From Actinocorallia herbida (GTDB lineage: Bacteria > Actinomycetota > Actinomycetes > Streptosporangiales > Streptosporangiaceae), in assembly GCF_003751225.1 (NCBI RefSeq), contig NZ_RJKE01000001.1, forward strand, positions 7,688,001 through 7,752,000: a stretch of 64,000 bases of DNA. The letters run 5' to 3'. A program made the translations under genes and the position numbers. This document shows positions 11,352-18,819 of this stretch, one piece after another; within the stretch, counting starts at the first letter, position 1, and each line of letters begins with the position of its first letter. The notes below the pieces were generated by a model. The model was not told the origin of the DNA and made no database searches. It saw only the letters and a list, made by a program, of their open reading frames with translations.

Positions 11352-14300
11352 TCAGCTCCGGCGTGCGCGCGCCAGGATCTCCGACTCGTTGAGCGGTCCC
11401 GCCGGGTGGTGGCTGAGGCACAGCGGTGTCTGCGTCAGCGCCTCGGGCAGCCCCTCGCTCGCGACGTAGAACTGGCCCCTCTGGAGCTTGCCTACGCGGG
11501 CCGCGCCGCCACCGCGGGCCCGCGCCAGCTCCTTGGCCGCGGTGATCTGCGCGGGCGCGTTGAGGCGGCCGATGAACTGCGTCGTGGCGTTGCCGGAGAC
11601 CTGGTTGTGCAGGCCCTTGGGCGCCTGGGTGGCGAAGACGAGGCCGAGCCCGTACTTACGCGCTTGCGACGCCAGGGTGAGGGTGCTCGCCAAGGCGGGG
11701 GTGCGCGGAGTGGCCGGAGCCAGGGTCTGTGCTTCGTCCATGACGAACAGGCCGCCCAGGGGCCGGTCACGGGCGGGGTTGCGTTTGATCCACGAGAACA
11801 GGGCCATCTGGAGCCGCCGTACGAAGTCGGGCCTGCGCTCCTCGGTGAGGCCGGCGAGGCTGATCACCGAGATCCTCGCCCGTTTGCCCTCGCCGGGCGT
11901 GAGCAGGCTTCTGGGGTCGACGGGTTCGCCGTCTCCCGCGAACAGCGGATCGTTGATCGTCGCGGCGGTGAGCCGCTGGGCCAGCTTCAGTGCGAACTCG
12001 TCGGCTCCCGCGATGCGGCTCGCCTCGAAAGGCAGGTCGCCGAGCAAGGCGAGGAAAGCGGTGAGGTTGCCTCCGCCGCGCCGTGCGAAGTGGGCGAGCG
12101 CTTCGCGTAGCACCGCCTTGGCCACCGGGGCCTGGGCGGTGTTCGCCTCCGTGCCGGCCCTGGGGGACAGCTCTTCCATGGCCAGGTCCAGCGCGGAGGT
12201 GAACTCGTCGGGGTCGTCCTGGACCGCGGTGAGGTCGGGCAGCGGCTGGAAGCTGAGCGGTCTGCCCGCGGCGCGCCCCGGCGTCCAGACGACGACCTCG
12301 GTGCCCTCGTGGTAGAGGGCCGCGCGTCCGGCGTCACCGTCCGTCCAGCCTTCGGGCGGGGCCGGCCAGGCGTCCCCGAGCCTGGCGAGGTCGTTGTTGG
12401 GGTCGAGGACGATCGAGGAGACCCCGCGCAGCGCGCACTCCTCGACGAGGCGGCGGATGAGCACGGTCTTGCCCGAGCCCGACCCCGCGAAGATCGCGGT
12501 GTGCCGGGTGAGGACCGCCGGGTCGAGCGTCACCGCGGCCTCGCCTCCGGCGCGCATCCCGATGCGGATGGGCTCGTCCTCACGCGGGAGCCGTACGGCG
12601 GGCGGCGGGGGCGCGAAGGGCAGCACCGACGGAGAGGGCACGAACGTCCGCGGAGGCGCCGGGGAGTCTCCGGGCGGAGGGAAGGGGACGACGAAGGGCG
12701 CGCCGGGCGCAGGGCCCAAAGACGGCTCGGTGACGTGGGCGGGGCCGGCCCGGTGCTGGGAGAACGGGATGACGGTCGCACCCTGCGGCCCCGGGCGCGC
12801 CGTTCCGTTCGTCCGCGTAGGCTCCGCCCTCTCCTGGGGCACGGGGAAGGCCAACGGAGGCACGCTCTCGGGACCGCCGAGGCCCGACGGTGGTGAAGGC
12901 GCTGGAGCGTATGGACCTGATGCCGGTTCGGGCGACGGCAAGGGCAAGGGAAGTACCCGGTTCGCGGACTCCTCCTCGGCCTCGTCCGGCTCTCCTGCCG
13001 GTCCCGGCTCCTCGGGCACGGCGCCGGCGAGCGCGTCGGTGAGGAACTCGGTGCGGCCGGCCGGACGGCGGGCGGCCAGCCAGTCGTCCAGGTCGGGGTG
13101 GGGCTCGGCGAGCAGCCCCGCGAGGGCGGCGAAGGTGCGCAGGTCCTCGTTGCCGATGGTCAGGGACTTGCCGCCCGACTCGGTGAGCACCCCGAGCTGT
13201 TCCCGGGTGGCGGGGCCCTCGGCCCAGTCCAGGTTGCGCACGATGATGAGCGTGCGTTCCCCCGCGGCGCCTCGGCCGGATTCGGTGAGCGCGTCGCGGA
13301 GGCGCTTGAGCGCGGAGCCGTGGTGGGCCGCGCCGATCATCCGGAACGACCAGTGCCGCTGCCGTTCGGTCACCGGGTCGAGGGTCTGCCGCAGCCTTGC
13401 GTGCAGGACGGGGCGGCGGCCGGGCGGCGGGTCCACGGAGAAGGCGCGACCCGCGGGACCGGCCTCGCGGATCCACGCGGTGAGGCCCGCGGCGAGCAGT
13501 CCGGGGGCGAGCACGTCCTCGGCCTTGTGGTCGAAGGCGGCCTCCACCGAGGCGCCCGCCTTGAGCTCGGCGAAGCGCGCGTCCAGGTCGGCGAAGGCCG
13601 CGGTGCTCCGCCGGTCGGGCGCGGGCGGCCCCGGAGTCAAGGGCACGGACCCGGACCCGGTCGCGAAGGAGGTGAGCGGCCTGAGCTCCGCGTCGCGCAG
13701 GCACGCTTGGAGGTGCGCGTCGATCCTCTTCATCAGCTCGCGTGGGGTCCGCGCCTCGGCGGTGGCGTAGGCCTCCGGCGTGACGGGCCAGCCCGGCCAC
13801 GCCGGAGTGAAGCCGGAGTCTTCGAGTGCCGCTGACAGCCGACGCTCGACGAGCGCCTGCGCGGTGGCGGCGTCGGTGATCGTGCCGAGCATGAGGGAGG
13901 TGCGGAACCTGTCCTGCACCGTCGTGACGGCCTGGCGCTCCACCAGCAGCCACGAAGTGGGCAGGCTGGCGACGAGGCAGAGGCTGCGCCGCGTGACGTG
14001 GCGGAGTTCCATCAGCCCGCCCGCCACCTCCTCCAGGAGCGTCTTTTCCTGGCCTTGGAGGTCGCCGTCTTGGACGGACGTACGCGAGGAGTGCTCCAGC
14101 AGCGCGTCTATCTGGTCGATGGCGATGACGCTGGGGCCGGTGAGGGCGAGGACCGCCGACAGGTCGACCACGACGTCCTGGGGGCTCGGGATCCTCCGGC
14201 CGATCCCCCACTCCTGGCGCTCTCCGGGCTCGGACTCCTCGACCGACCCCAGGTAGTCGCGGCCGATGTCGCCCATTTCGAGATCCGGAGACACCACGAG

Positions 14301-14855
14301 GGCCAGCGCGCGCAGGGTGTCGGCGCAGCGCGCGATGAGGGCGCGGTCGCGCCGGTACAGACCCCTGACGAGCGCTTCGACGTCGTCCTTGGTGCAGGGG
14401 TGCTCGCCCGAGAGCGCGGCCGACTGCCGTTCGTCCAGGTCCGCGAGAAGGGAGAGCCTGCGCAGGAGTGTGGCCGCCTGGGTGGCGAGGCCGCCGGGTC
14501 CGACGCGGTCGAGGTCCTGGACCATCGCGCGGGCGACGCGCGGCCAGAAGCCCTCGCCCGCGCCGAAGCTGAAGTCGACGAGGAAGAAGTAGCCGCCGCG
14601 CCGCTCCGCGGTCTGGCGGACCCAGCCGAGCAGGTGGGTCTTGCCGGTGCCGCCCTCGCCCTGGACCGCCACGCCGAGCGGGCTCGCGTCGCGGGAGCGC
14701 GCCGCGGCGGCGATGCCGTCGGTGATCATCTCCTCGGCGCGCGGGTGCAGGCCGTCGACGTGGTACGGCGACGGGCGCCAGGCGTGCTCCGCGGTGGCCG
14801 CCCAGTCCAGGCCCGCCTTCAGCTCCTTGAGCGCCCTGCGTTCTGCCTCGTTCAT
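11352..14855 (-). CDS. Two-ATPase protein: N-terminal AAA-type P-loop module plus C-terminal HerA/VirB4-like ATPase
   Basis: An 1167-residue protein with two separate P-loop NTPase modules. The first has Walker A GEGGTGKT (residues 66-73) and Walker B VIAIDQID (243-250), resembling AAA/ORC- or KAP-like ATPases. A proline-rich, probably disordered linker spans roughly residues 660-770. The second has Walker A GSGSGKT (from residue 791), Walker B LFVMDEAQ (about 1035-1042) and ATQAPKGLHNQVSGNATTQF, features of HerA/VirB4 (DUF87-type) hexameric DNA translocases. The ATG overlaps the upstream winged-helix gene by four bases. HerA-like ATPases in defence loci commonly act with a nuclease, and a nuclease-like DUF4365 gene heads this operon. 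The DNA-translocating role is inferred. I do not recognise it as any named system. Confidence 0.85.
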   Translation of the reverse strand: MNEAERRALKELKAGLDWAATAEHAWRPSPYHVDGLHPRAEEMITDGIAAAARSRDASPLGVAVQGEGGTGKTHLLGWVRQTAERRGGYFFLVDFSFGAGEGFWPRVARAMVQDLDRVGPGGLATQAATLLRRLSLLADLDERQSAALSGEHPCTKDDVEALVRGLYRRDRALIARCADTLRALALVVSPDLEMGDIGRDYLGSVEESEPGERQEWGIGRRIPSPQDVVVDLSAVLALTGPSVIAIDQIDALLEHSSRTSVQDGDLQGQEKTLLEEVAGGLMELRHVTRRSLCLVASLPTSWLLVERQAVTTVQDRFRTSLMLGTITDAATAQALVERRLSAALEDSGFTPAWPGWPVTPEAYATAEARTPRELMKRIDAHLQACLRDAELRPLTSFATGSGSVPLTPGPPAPDRRSTAAFADLDARFAELKAGASVEAAFDHKAEDVLAPGLLAAGLTAWIREAGPAGRAFSVDPPPGRRPVLHARLRQTLDPVTERQRHWSFRMIGAAHHGSALKRLRDALTESGRGAAGERTLIIVRNLDWAEGPATREQLGVLTESGGKSLTIGNEDLRTFAALAGLLAEPHPDLDDWLAARRPAGRTEFLTDALAGAVPEEPGPAGEPDEAEEESANRVLPLPLPSPEPASGPYAPAPSPPSGLGGPESVPPLAFPVPQERAEPTRTNGTARPGPQGATVIPFSQHRAGPAHVTEPSLGPAPGAPFVVPFPPPGDSPAPPRTFVPSPSVLPFAPPPPAVRLPREDEPIRIGMRAGGEAAVTLDPAVLTRHTAIFAGSGSGKTVLIRRLVEECALRGVSSIVLDPNNDLARLGDAWPAPPEGWTDGDAGRAALYHEGTEVVVWTPGRAAGRPLSFQPLPDLTAVQDDPDEFTSALDLAMEELSPRAGTEANTAQAPVAKAVLREALAHFARRGGGNLTAFLALLGDLPFEASRIAGADEFALKLAQRLTAATINDPLFAGDGEPVDPRSLLTPGEGKRARISVISLAGLTEERRPDFVRRLQMALFSWIKRNPARDRPLGGLFVMDEAQTLAPATPRTPALASTLTLASQARKYGLGLVFATQAPKGLHNQVSGNATTQFIGRLNAPAQITAAKELARARGGGAARVGKLQRGQFYVASEGLPEALTQTPLCLSHHPAGPLNESEILARARRS

Positions 14856-15532
14856 CGGACCTCGATCGCCAGGAGGTGCTTGTCCCGATCGCCGACGCGG
14901 ACGGCGGCGGCCCTGTCCTGGTCGGTCAGGGACTTCTGGTCGGCCTCGGGCGCGATGAACACGTCGGCGCCCCGCTCCATCCGGCGCAGCACGTCGTCGA
15001 CCTGGTCGCGGGGCGCGTCGCCGAGGAGGGGCCGCACGGCCGTCAGCGGCACCCAGGAGCCCGGACGGGCGGCCACCTGGAGGTAGGCGGTCCGGACGCG
15101 CTCTTCGAGCTCCGCGTCGGAGATCCGCGCCGTGACCCGGGCGGGCTCCACGGGCTCTGGCCCGGTCGCCTCCGCGTCGAGCACGAGGTCCTCGGTGACG
15201 AACTCGGCGAGGCTGAGGTCGGTGCGATCGAGCTTCTCGCCGAGCATGCCGAGGACGACGTACAGCGCGCGGCCGAGGGTGCTGCCCGCCGGAGGCTCGG
15301 CGGACATCTCCCCGGCGCACCAGGCCCAGCCCGCGTCCTCCATCGTGTGCCGGTAGGCCCGGCCCTCCTTCACGCTGGTGACCAGCTTCAGGTCGTTCAG
15401 CCTGCGGCGGGACGCACCGTCGAGCGCGGTGCCGACGCGGGCCTTCAGGGTGGGGTTGTCGGCGGAGCCGCCCAGGGCCATGAGGGCCAGGAGCAGGGCC
15501 CGCTCGGGGACGCCGAACTCGATGTGTGCCAC
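14852..15532 (-). CDS. Winged-helix protein of unknown function in the ATPase operon
   Basis: A 226-residue protein not assignable to a named family. The N-terminal 70 residues look like a winged helix: a helical region (PERALLLALMALGG), then ASRRRLNDLKLVTSVKEGRAY, followed by HTMEDAGWAWC, as in replication- or restriction-associated wHTH adaptors. The acidic middle part leads to a second helical block (ELEERVRTAYLQVA to VDDVLRRM), ending in DKHLLAIEVR. The GTG start is set by GAGGAG six bases upstream, which overlaps the stop codon of the preceding gene; the longer open frame is a shadow. Its stop overlaps the ATPase start by four bases. It could be a DNA-binding or ATPase-loading partner; that is inference. 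Confidence 0.75.
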   Translation of the reverse strand: MAHIEFGVPERALLLALMALGGSADNPTLKARVGTALDGASRRRLNDLKLVTSVKEGRAYRHTMEDAGWAWCAGEMSAEPPAGSTLGRALYVVLGMLGEKLDRTDLSLAEFVTEDLVLDAEATGPEPVEPARVTARISDAELEERVRTAYLQVAARPGSWVPLTAVRPLLGDAPRDQVDDVLRRMERGADVFIAPEADQKSLTDQDRAAAVRVGDRDKHLLAIEVR

Positions 15533-15542
15533 TTCGTACTCC

Positions 15543-16640
15543 TCAGGGGGTGCGGGGGGTCGTCGGGGCGGGGGCTGGCCCGTCCCGGAGGGTATGGAGC
15601 TCGCCGGGGCCGGCGACGAGTTCCGGACGGCCGTTGACCGGCACGAGGACGCCTCGGACTCGGACGGGGCTTTCGTCCCGGTGCGCCGCGATGGCGGCGG
15701 CGTAGGCGACCGCGTCGGGGAGGCGGACCCAGAGCGCGCGGCGGACCGTGCCGTCGGCGCCGGTCGCCTCGCCCTGGACGTGGACGCGGAAGCGGTCCTG
15801 GCCGCCGTTGTCGACGAGTGCGGTGATGCGGCCGGTGATCTCGGCGGCGCCGGTGTGCCGCAGGCGGCGCAGCCGGAAGGCTCCGTGCCGCAGCAGCTTG
15901 CCCGCGCCGGGACCGAACGCCGCGCTCGCGGGAGTGGCCGGGACCGGGACGGAGCGGGCCCAGCGGAAGCCGGTCTCGAACGGGGTCCCCGGGTCGGGGC
16001 CGGCGAACCGGGCGAGCGCCTTGCACAGGTCGGCCGAGACGCCGAAGGGGACGAGCCCGTCGAAGGCCGCGAGGTCCCCGGAGGCGACGCCTTCACTGAG
16101 CCGGGAGACGGCCCCGTGAAGGAGGAGTCCCACGCGGCGGCCGAGGGGTCCGGCGTCGGGGACGCGCAATGGAATCCGCACGGTGAGCAGGTCCGGGGAC
16201 GGCCTGGCCACGGTGACGCGGGCGAGGAGTTCGCGCGCGGCCTTGGGGGCGGGCCCGTCGAACGCGGCGCGCGGCCCGGTGAGGACGGCCCGGGCACCCG
16301 CGCCGAGGACTCCGTGAACCCCTTCCAGGGTGGCCAGCGCGCTGGTGAGGGCCGTCTCCGGGGCGTCGTCGGAAGCGGTGCGGTACCACAGAACATCGGC
16401 CGCGGGCGCGGCGACGTCGGCGGCTATCGCGGAAAGGGGCCGCCCCTCTACGGCCCCCAGGACGGCGAGGAGCTCACGCAACCGGCGAGACGCGTCCTTG
16501 AGAGCCGGATCTTCCGGTACGAGGACTTCGTGGTCCCCCTTGTGCACCCAGAAGGACGCCCCAGGCCGCTCCCCGGTACGGACCCATCCGGAGGCGGCGA
16601 GGTATCCGACCACGTCGTCCGGCGTAGGCAGCTCACCCAT
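15543..16640 (-). CDS. Protein of unknown function in the ATPase operon
   Basis: A 365-residue protein I do not recognise. The first 50 residues (TPDDVVGYLAASGWVRTG, then SFWVHKGDHEVLVPEDPAL) resemble the small HicA/YcfA-like fold by pattern only. A helical part follows (SRRLRELLAVLGAVEGRPLSAIAADV). The C-terminal third (from about residue 245) is rich in beta strands (ITGRITALVDNG, FRVHVQGEA, VRVRGVLVPV) and may be an OB- or barrel-like domain. I chose the ATG at 16638-16640, with GGAAAGG seven bases upstream, over an in-frame GTG at 16661. It overlaps the DUF4365 gene by eight bases and ends ten bases before the winged-helix gene, so all four genes are one transcription unit. Confidence 0.72.
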   Translation of the reverse strand: MGELPTPDDVVGYLAASGWVRTGERPGASFWVHKGDHEVLVPEDPALKDASRRLRELLAVLGAVEGRPLSAIAADVAAPAADVLWYRTASDDAPETALTSALATLEGVHGVLGAGARAVLTGPRAAFDGPAPKAARELLARVTVARPSPDLLTVRIPLRVPDAGPLGRRVGLLLHGAVSRLSEGVASGDLAAFDGLVPFGVSADLCKALARFAGPDPGTPFETGFRWARSVPVPATPASAAFGPGAGKLLRHGAFRLRRLRHTGAAEITGRITALVDNGGQDRFRVHVQGEATGADGTVRRALWVRLPDAVAYAAAIAAHRDESPVRVRGVLVPVNGRPELVAGPGELHTLRDGPAPAPTTPRTP

Positions 16641-17169
16641 CGGCGGCCCTTTCCGGCGCACCGACCAGCGCGCGCAGGCTGCGTTCGGTCAACACGTTCC
16701 CCAACGGCACCCGCACCCGCCGCTGCTTCCCCTTGTCCGGCCGTGCGACGGCTCTCTCTCCCGACAGGTCATGAAAGTAGGCAAGCTGCCGAAGCATCAG
16801 CCCATCGGTCTCCACCCGCGTATAGGCCCCATCCGCACGCGGCATCACCACAAGGAACAGAAATCGCGGCACGCTGAACGGCCCGTCCACCAGCTTGTTG
16901 AACTGCACCTCGTCCAACCCGTCGTACACCAGCCGCCCCTCCCCCACCCGAGGCCGCGACCACGACTTCACCTGCACCTCGATCGCCGGCGAAGCCACCC
17001 TCCCCGCCCGCCCCGGATACCTCAGCCCAAGATCGATCCCATCCAAATCAAGATCATACGTATAGACCAACAAACCAGCCGCCGAAGCCAACACCCGCAC
17101 ATAATCCTCAGCGAACTTCCCCTGCCGGTTCCCACCCCCCAACCCCACCCCCGCGCCCCTCTCTGCCAC
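16633..17169 (-). CDS. DUF4365 protein, PD-(D/E)XK nuclease-like
   Basis: A 178-residue protein that matches the DUF4365 pattern: a conserved helix with Glu21 (RQGKFAEDYV), Asp46 in DGIDL, then a beta strand IEVQVKSW with Glu64, Gln66 and Lys68. This Glu-Asp-(E/Q)xK layout is that of restriction-like PD-(D/E)XK nucleases. First gene of a four-gene operon; GTG start, with GAGGGGGG six bases upstream. Codons for residues 30-50 end in A or T unusually often (for example TTG, TAT, GAT, CTT) compared with the almost all G/C third positions around it, a sign of foreign origin. Nuclease activity is inferred from motif geometry. Confidence 0.8.
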   Translation of the reverse strand: MAERGAGVGLGGGNRQGKFAEDYVRVLASAAGLLVYTYDLDLDGIDLGLRYPGRAGRVASPAIEVQVKSWSRPRVGEGRLVYDGLDEVQFNKLVDGPFSVPRFLFLVVMPRADGAYTRVETDGLMLRQLAYFHDLSGERAVARPDKGKQRRVRVPLGNVLTERSLRALVGAPERAADG

Positions 17170-17476
17170 CTGAATCCCCCCTCAGTAAACCGCCCTACAC
17201 CCTCCCACCCCCGACATTCCCCCCACCCCAAGGACACAAATCGAAAACACCTCGCGACCCACCCCGCTTGACCCAGCCCGTCAATAACCCCGAAAACGCA
17301 CTCCTGTCGCCCCCGCCCCGCAGAGGGCCCGACCCCTGATCCACTACCGCTGATCACGGGGCCCGGGTCTTGAAAGCGCAGCGAAGTGGGCGGTGGGCTC
17401 GGGCCCGGACCCGACCGCGGCCGCCCTCGGGGGCCAGGGGGCGCCCCTCGACGAACCCGGGCTCCGAGAACGGGAA
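17170..17476 (-). promoter_or_regulatory. Upstream region of the DUF4365-ATPase operon
   Basis: About 300 bases without a supported gene. The part nearest the operon (17170-17240) is strongly C-rich on the plus strand, like the stretch left of the first tRNA-Ala. A TTGACG (minus strand, near 17282) could be a -35 box, but no convincing -10 follows at 17 bases. The region must carry the operon promoter; its position is not determined by what I can see. Confidence 0.4.
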
Positions 17477-17505
17477 AAGGGCCCCGGACGAAGTCCGGGA
17501 CCCTT
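17477..17505 (-). terminator. Terminator after tRNA-Ala copy 2
   Basis: Hairpin of 13 base pairs with one mismatch, loop GAA, 15 bases past the tRNA. The right arm and loop are identical to copy 1 at 10181-10209. Confidence 0.75.
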
Positions 17506-17595
17506 GATCACACTCAAACGTGGAGCTATGGGGATTCGAACCCCAGACCTCCTCCATGCCATGGAGGCGCGCTACCAACTGCGCTATAGCCCCGC
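17483..17595 (-). repeat. Direct repeat copy 2: tRNA-Ala plus downstream flank
   Basis: By eye these 113 bases are identical to 10187-10299. This copy sits in what I take to be the ancestral position, directly behind rsfS and the phosphatase gene, an order common in actinomycetes. The accessory segment therefore lies on the downstream side of this tRNA, as expected if DNA was added at its 3' end, although the repeat is longer than a typical integrase core site. Confidence 0.85.
17521..17593 (-). tRNA. tRNA-Ala (anticodon GGC), copy 2
   Basis: Identical to the 73-nucleotide tRNA at 10225-10297, with the same cloverleaf, anticodon GGC and no encoded CCA. It lies 85 bases past the phosphatase gene on the same strand and is probably transcribed with the nadD-rsfS side. 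Confidence 0.95.
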
Positions 17596-17678
17596 AACCG
17601 GTGGGTTGTTCGCCCCTCGGCGCCCGTTCAGTGTATCGGACGCCGGGGGGCGGTTCGAACGCTTTGTGTCCGCGGGCG

Positions 17679-18314
17679 TCAGGGCTGGTCGGTGACCGCT
17701 GCCTTGTCGTCGCTGAGGACGGGTTCGGGGAGGGTGCCCGCGTTGTGGTCGACGAGGCGCCAGCCGGAGCGGCCTTCGGCCAGGACGGACCAGCAGCAGT
17801 TGGAGAGGCCGCCGAAGCGGTCCCAGGTGGCTTCCGGCATGCCCATGAGGTGGAGCATGCCGAGGCGGAGGGCGGCGCCGTGGGAGGCGGCGACGAGGAG
17901 GCCGCCGTCGGGGACGGCGGCCATGGCCCGCTCGAGGGCGCCGGAGACGCGCTTGGCGACCTGGGCGCCGGTCTCACCGCCGGGTGGCTCCCAGACGGCG
18001 TGTTCGGCGGGGTAGCGCTCGCGGATCTCGGTGCCGGTGAGGCCTTCCCAGAGGCCGCCGTCGCGTTCGACGAGGTCATCGTCGTAGGAGATCGGGAGGC
18101 CGACGAGGTCGGCGAGGCTCTGCCCGGTGCGGGCGGCCCGCTGGAGGGGCGAGGCGACGATCGCGGTGGGGCCGTAGGCGGCGAGGAGGCGGGCGGCCCG
18201 CTGGGCCTGGGCGACGCCCACCTCGTCCAGCGGGATGTCGGTCTTGCCCTGGAAGCGGTTCTCCAGGTTCCAGGTGGTGCGGCCGTGCCTCCACAGCACG
18301 ATCTTCCGCCTCAC
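17679..18314 (-). CDS. Histidine phosphatase family protein (phosphoglycerate mutase-like)
   Basis: A 211-residue member of the histidine phosphatase superfamily. The phospho-histidine motif is LWRHGRTTWN (about residues 7-16), with RTGQS and ERDGGLWEGLTG in the middle and the second catalytic histidine in VAASHGAALR. It starts at GTG with a four-base overlap (GTGA) with rsfS, so the two are coupled. In actinobacteria this gene commonly follows rsfS and is annotated as a phosphoglycerate mutase; many such proteins are instead general or phospho-sugar phosphatases, and the substrate cannot be told here. Confidence 0.88.
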   Translation of the reverse strand: MRRKIVLWRHGRTTWNLENRFQGKTDIPLDEVGVAQAQRAARLLAAYGPTAIVASPLQRAARTGQSLADLVGLPISYDDDLVERDGGLWEGLTGTEIRERYPAEHAVWEPPGGETGAQVAKRVSGALERAMAAVPDGGLLVAASHGAALRLGMLHLMGMPEATWDRFGGLSNCCWSVLAEGRSGWRLVDHNAGTLPEPVLSDDKAAVTDQP

Positions 18315-18712
18315 GCGGTGCCTCGCGCGCGCTGGGCCATGTGCGCGTTGATGTCGGCGGGCAGTTCCACCGGCGGGCAGTCCTTCCACAGCCGCTCGAG
18401 GGCGTAGAAGCTGCGCTCCTCCTCGTGCTGGACGTGGACGATCACGTCGATGTAGTCGAGGAGGATCCAGCGGCCTTCGCGCTGCCCTTCGCGCCGGACG
18501 GGCTTGGCGCCCGCCTCTTCGCGGAGGCGGTCCTCGATCTCGTCGACGATGGCGTGGATCTGCCTGTCGTTGGTCCCGGAGCACAGCAGAAAGGCATCGG
18601 TGATGACCAGTTGCTCGCTCACGTCGTAGGCGATGATGTCGTCGGCCAGCTTGTCCGCCGCCGCCTGCGCGGCGAGGGTGATGAGCTGGACGGCCCTTTC
18701 GGATGCGGACAC
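18311..18712 (-). CDS. rsfS: Ribosomal silencing factor RsfS
   Basis: A 133-residue RsfS/Iojap (DUF143) protein that binds ribosomal protein L14 and blocks joining of 30S and 50S subunits when nutrients are short. Family segments: AAQAAADKLADDIIAYDVSE, LVITDAFLLCSGTNDRQI, EGRWILLDYIDVIVHV and YALERLW. GTG start, preceded at 11 bases by GAGAGGG; a longer in-frame start at 18778 would add 22 residues without family resemblance. It is usually next to nadD; here the beta-phosphoglucomutase/phosphorylase pair on the opposite strand separates them. Confidence 0.92.
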   Translation of the reverse strand: MSASERAVQLITLAAQAAADKLADDIIAYDVSEQLVITDAFLLCSGTNDRQIHAIVDEIEDRLREEAGAKPVRREGQREGRWILLDYIDVIVHVQHEEERSFYALERLWKDCPPVELPADINAHMAQRARGTA

Positions 18713-18819
18713 TGAGTCGTGGTCCCTCTCGTAGCCTGGTACTGCCGCTCTCAGCGTATCCGGACCCTCCGGAATCACCGAACGACTTAACGGGCCCGGG
18801 CCGGGGTAAGGCTGTGCAC

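Noticed and set aside
17270-17300. Promoter with TTGACG upstream of the DUF4365 operon
   Set aside because: No acceptable -10 hexamer lies 16-18 bases downstream, so it is not listed as a promoter.
10300-17480. Search for an integrase, excisionase or transposase between the two tRNA-Ala genes
   Set aside because: None is present; the mobile-island idea therefore rests on repeats, content and codon use only.
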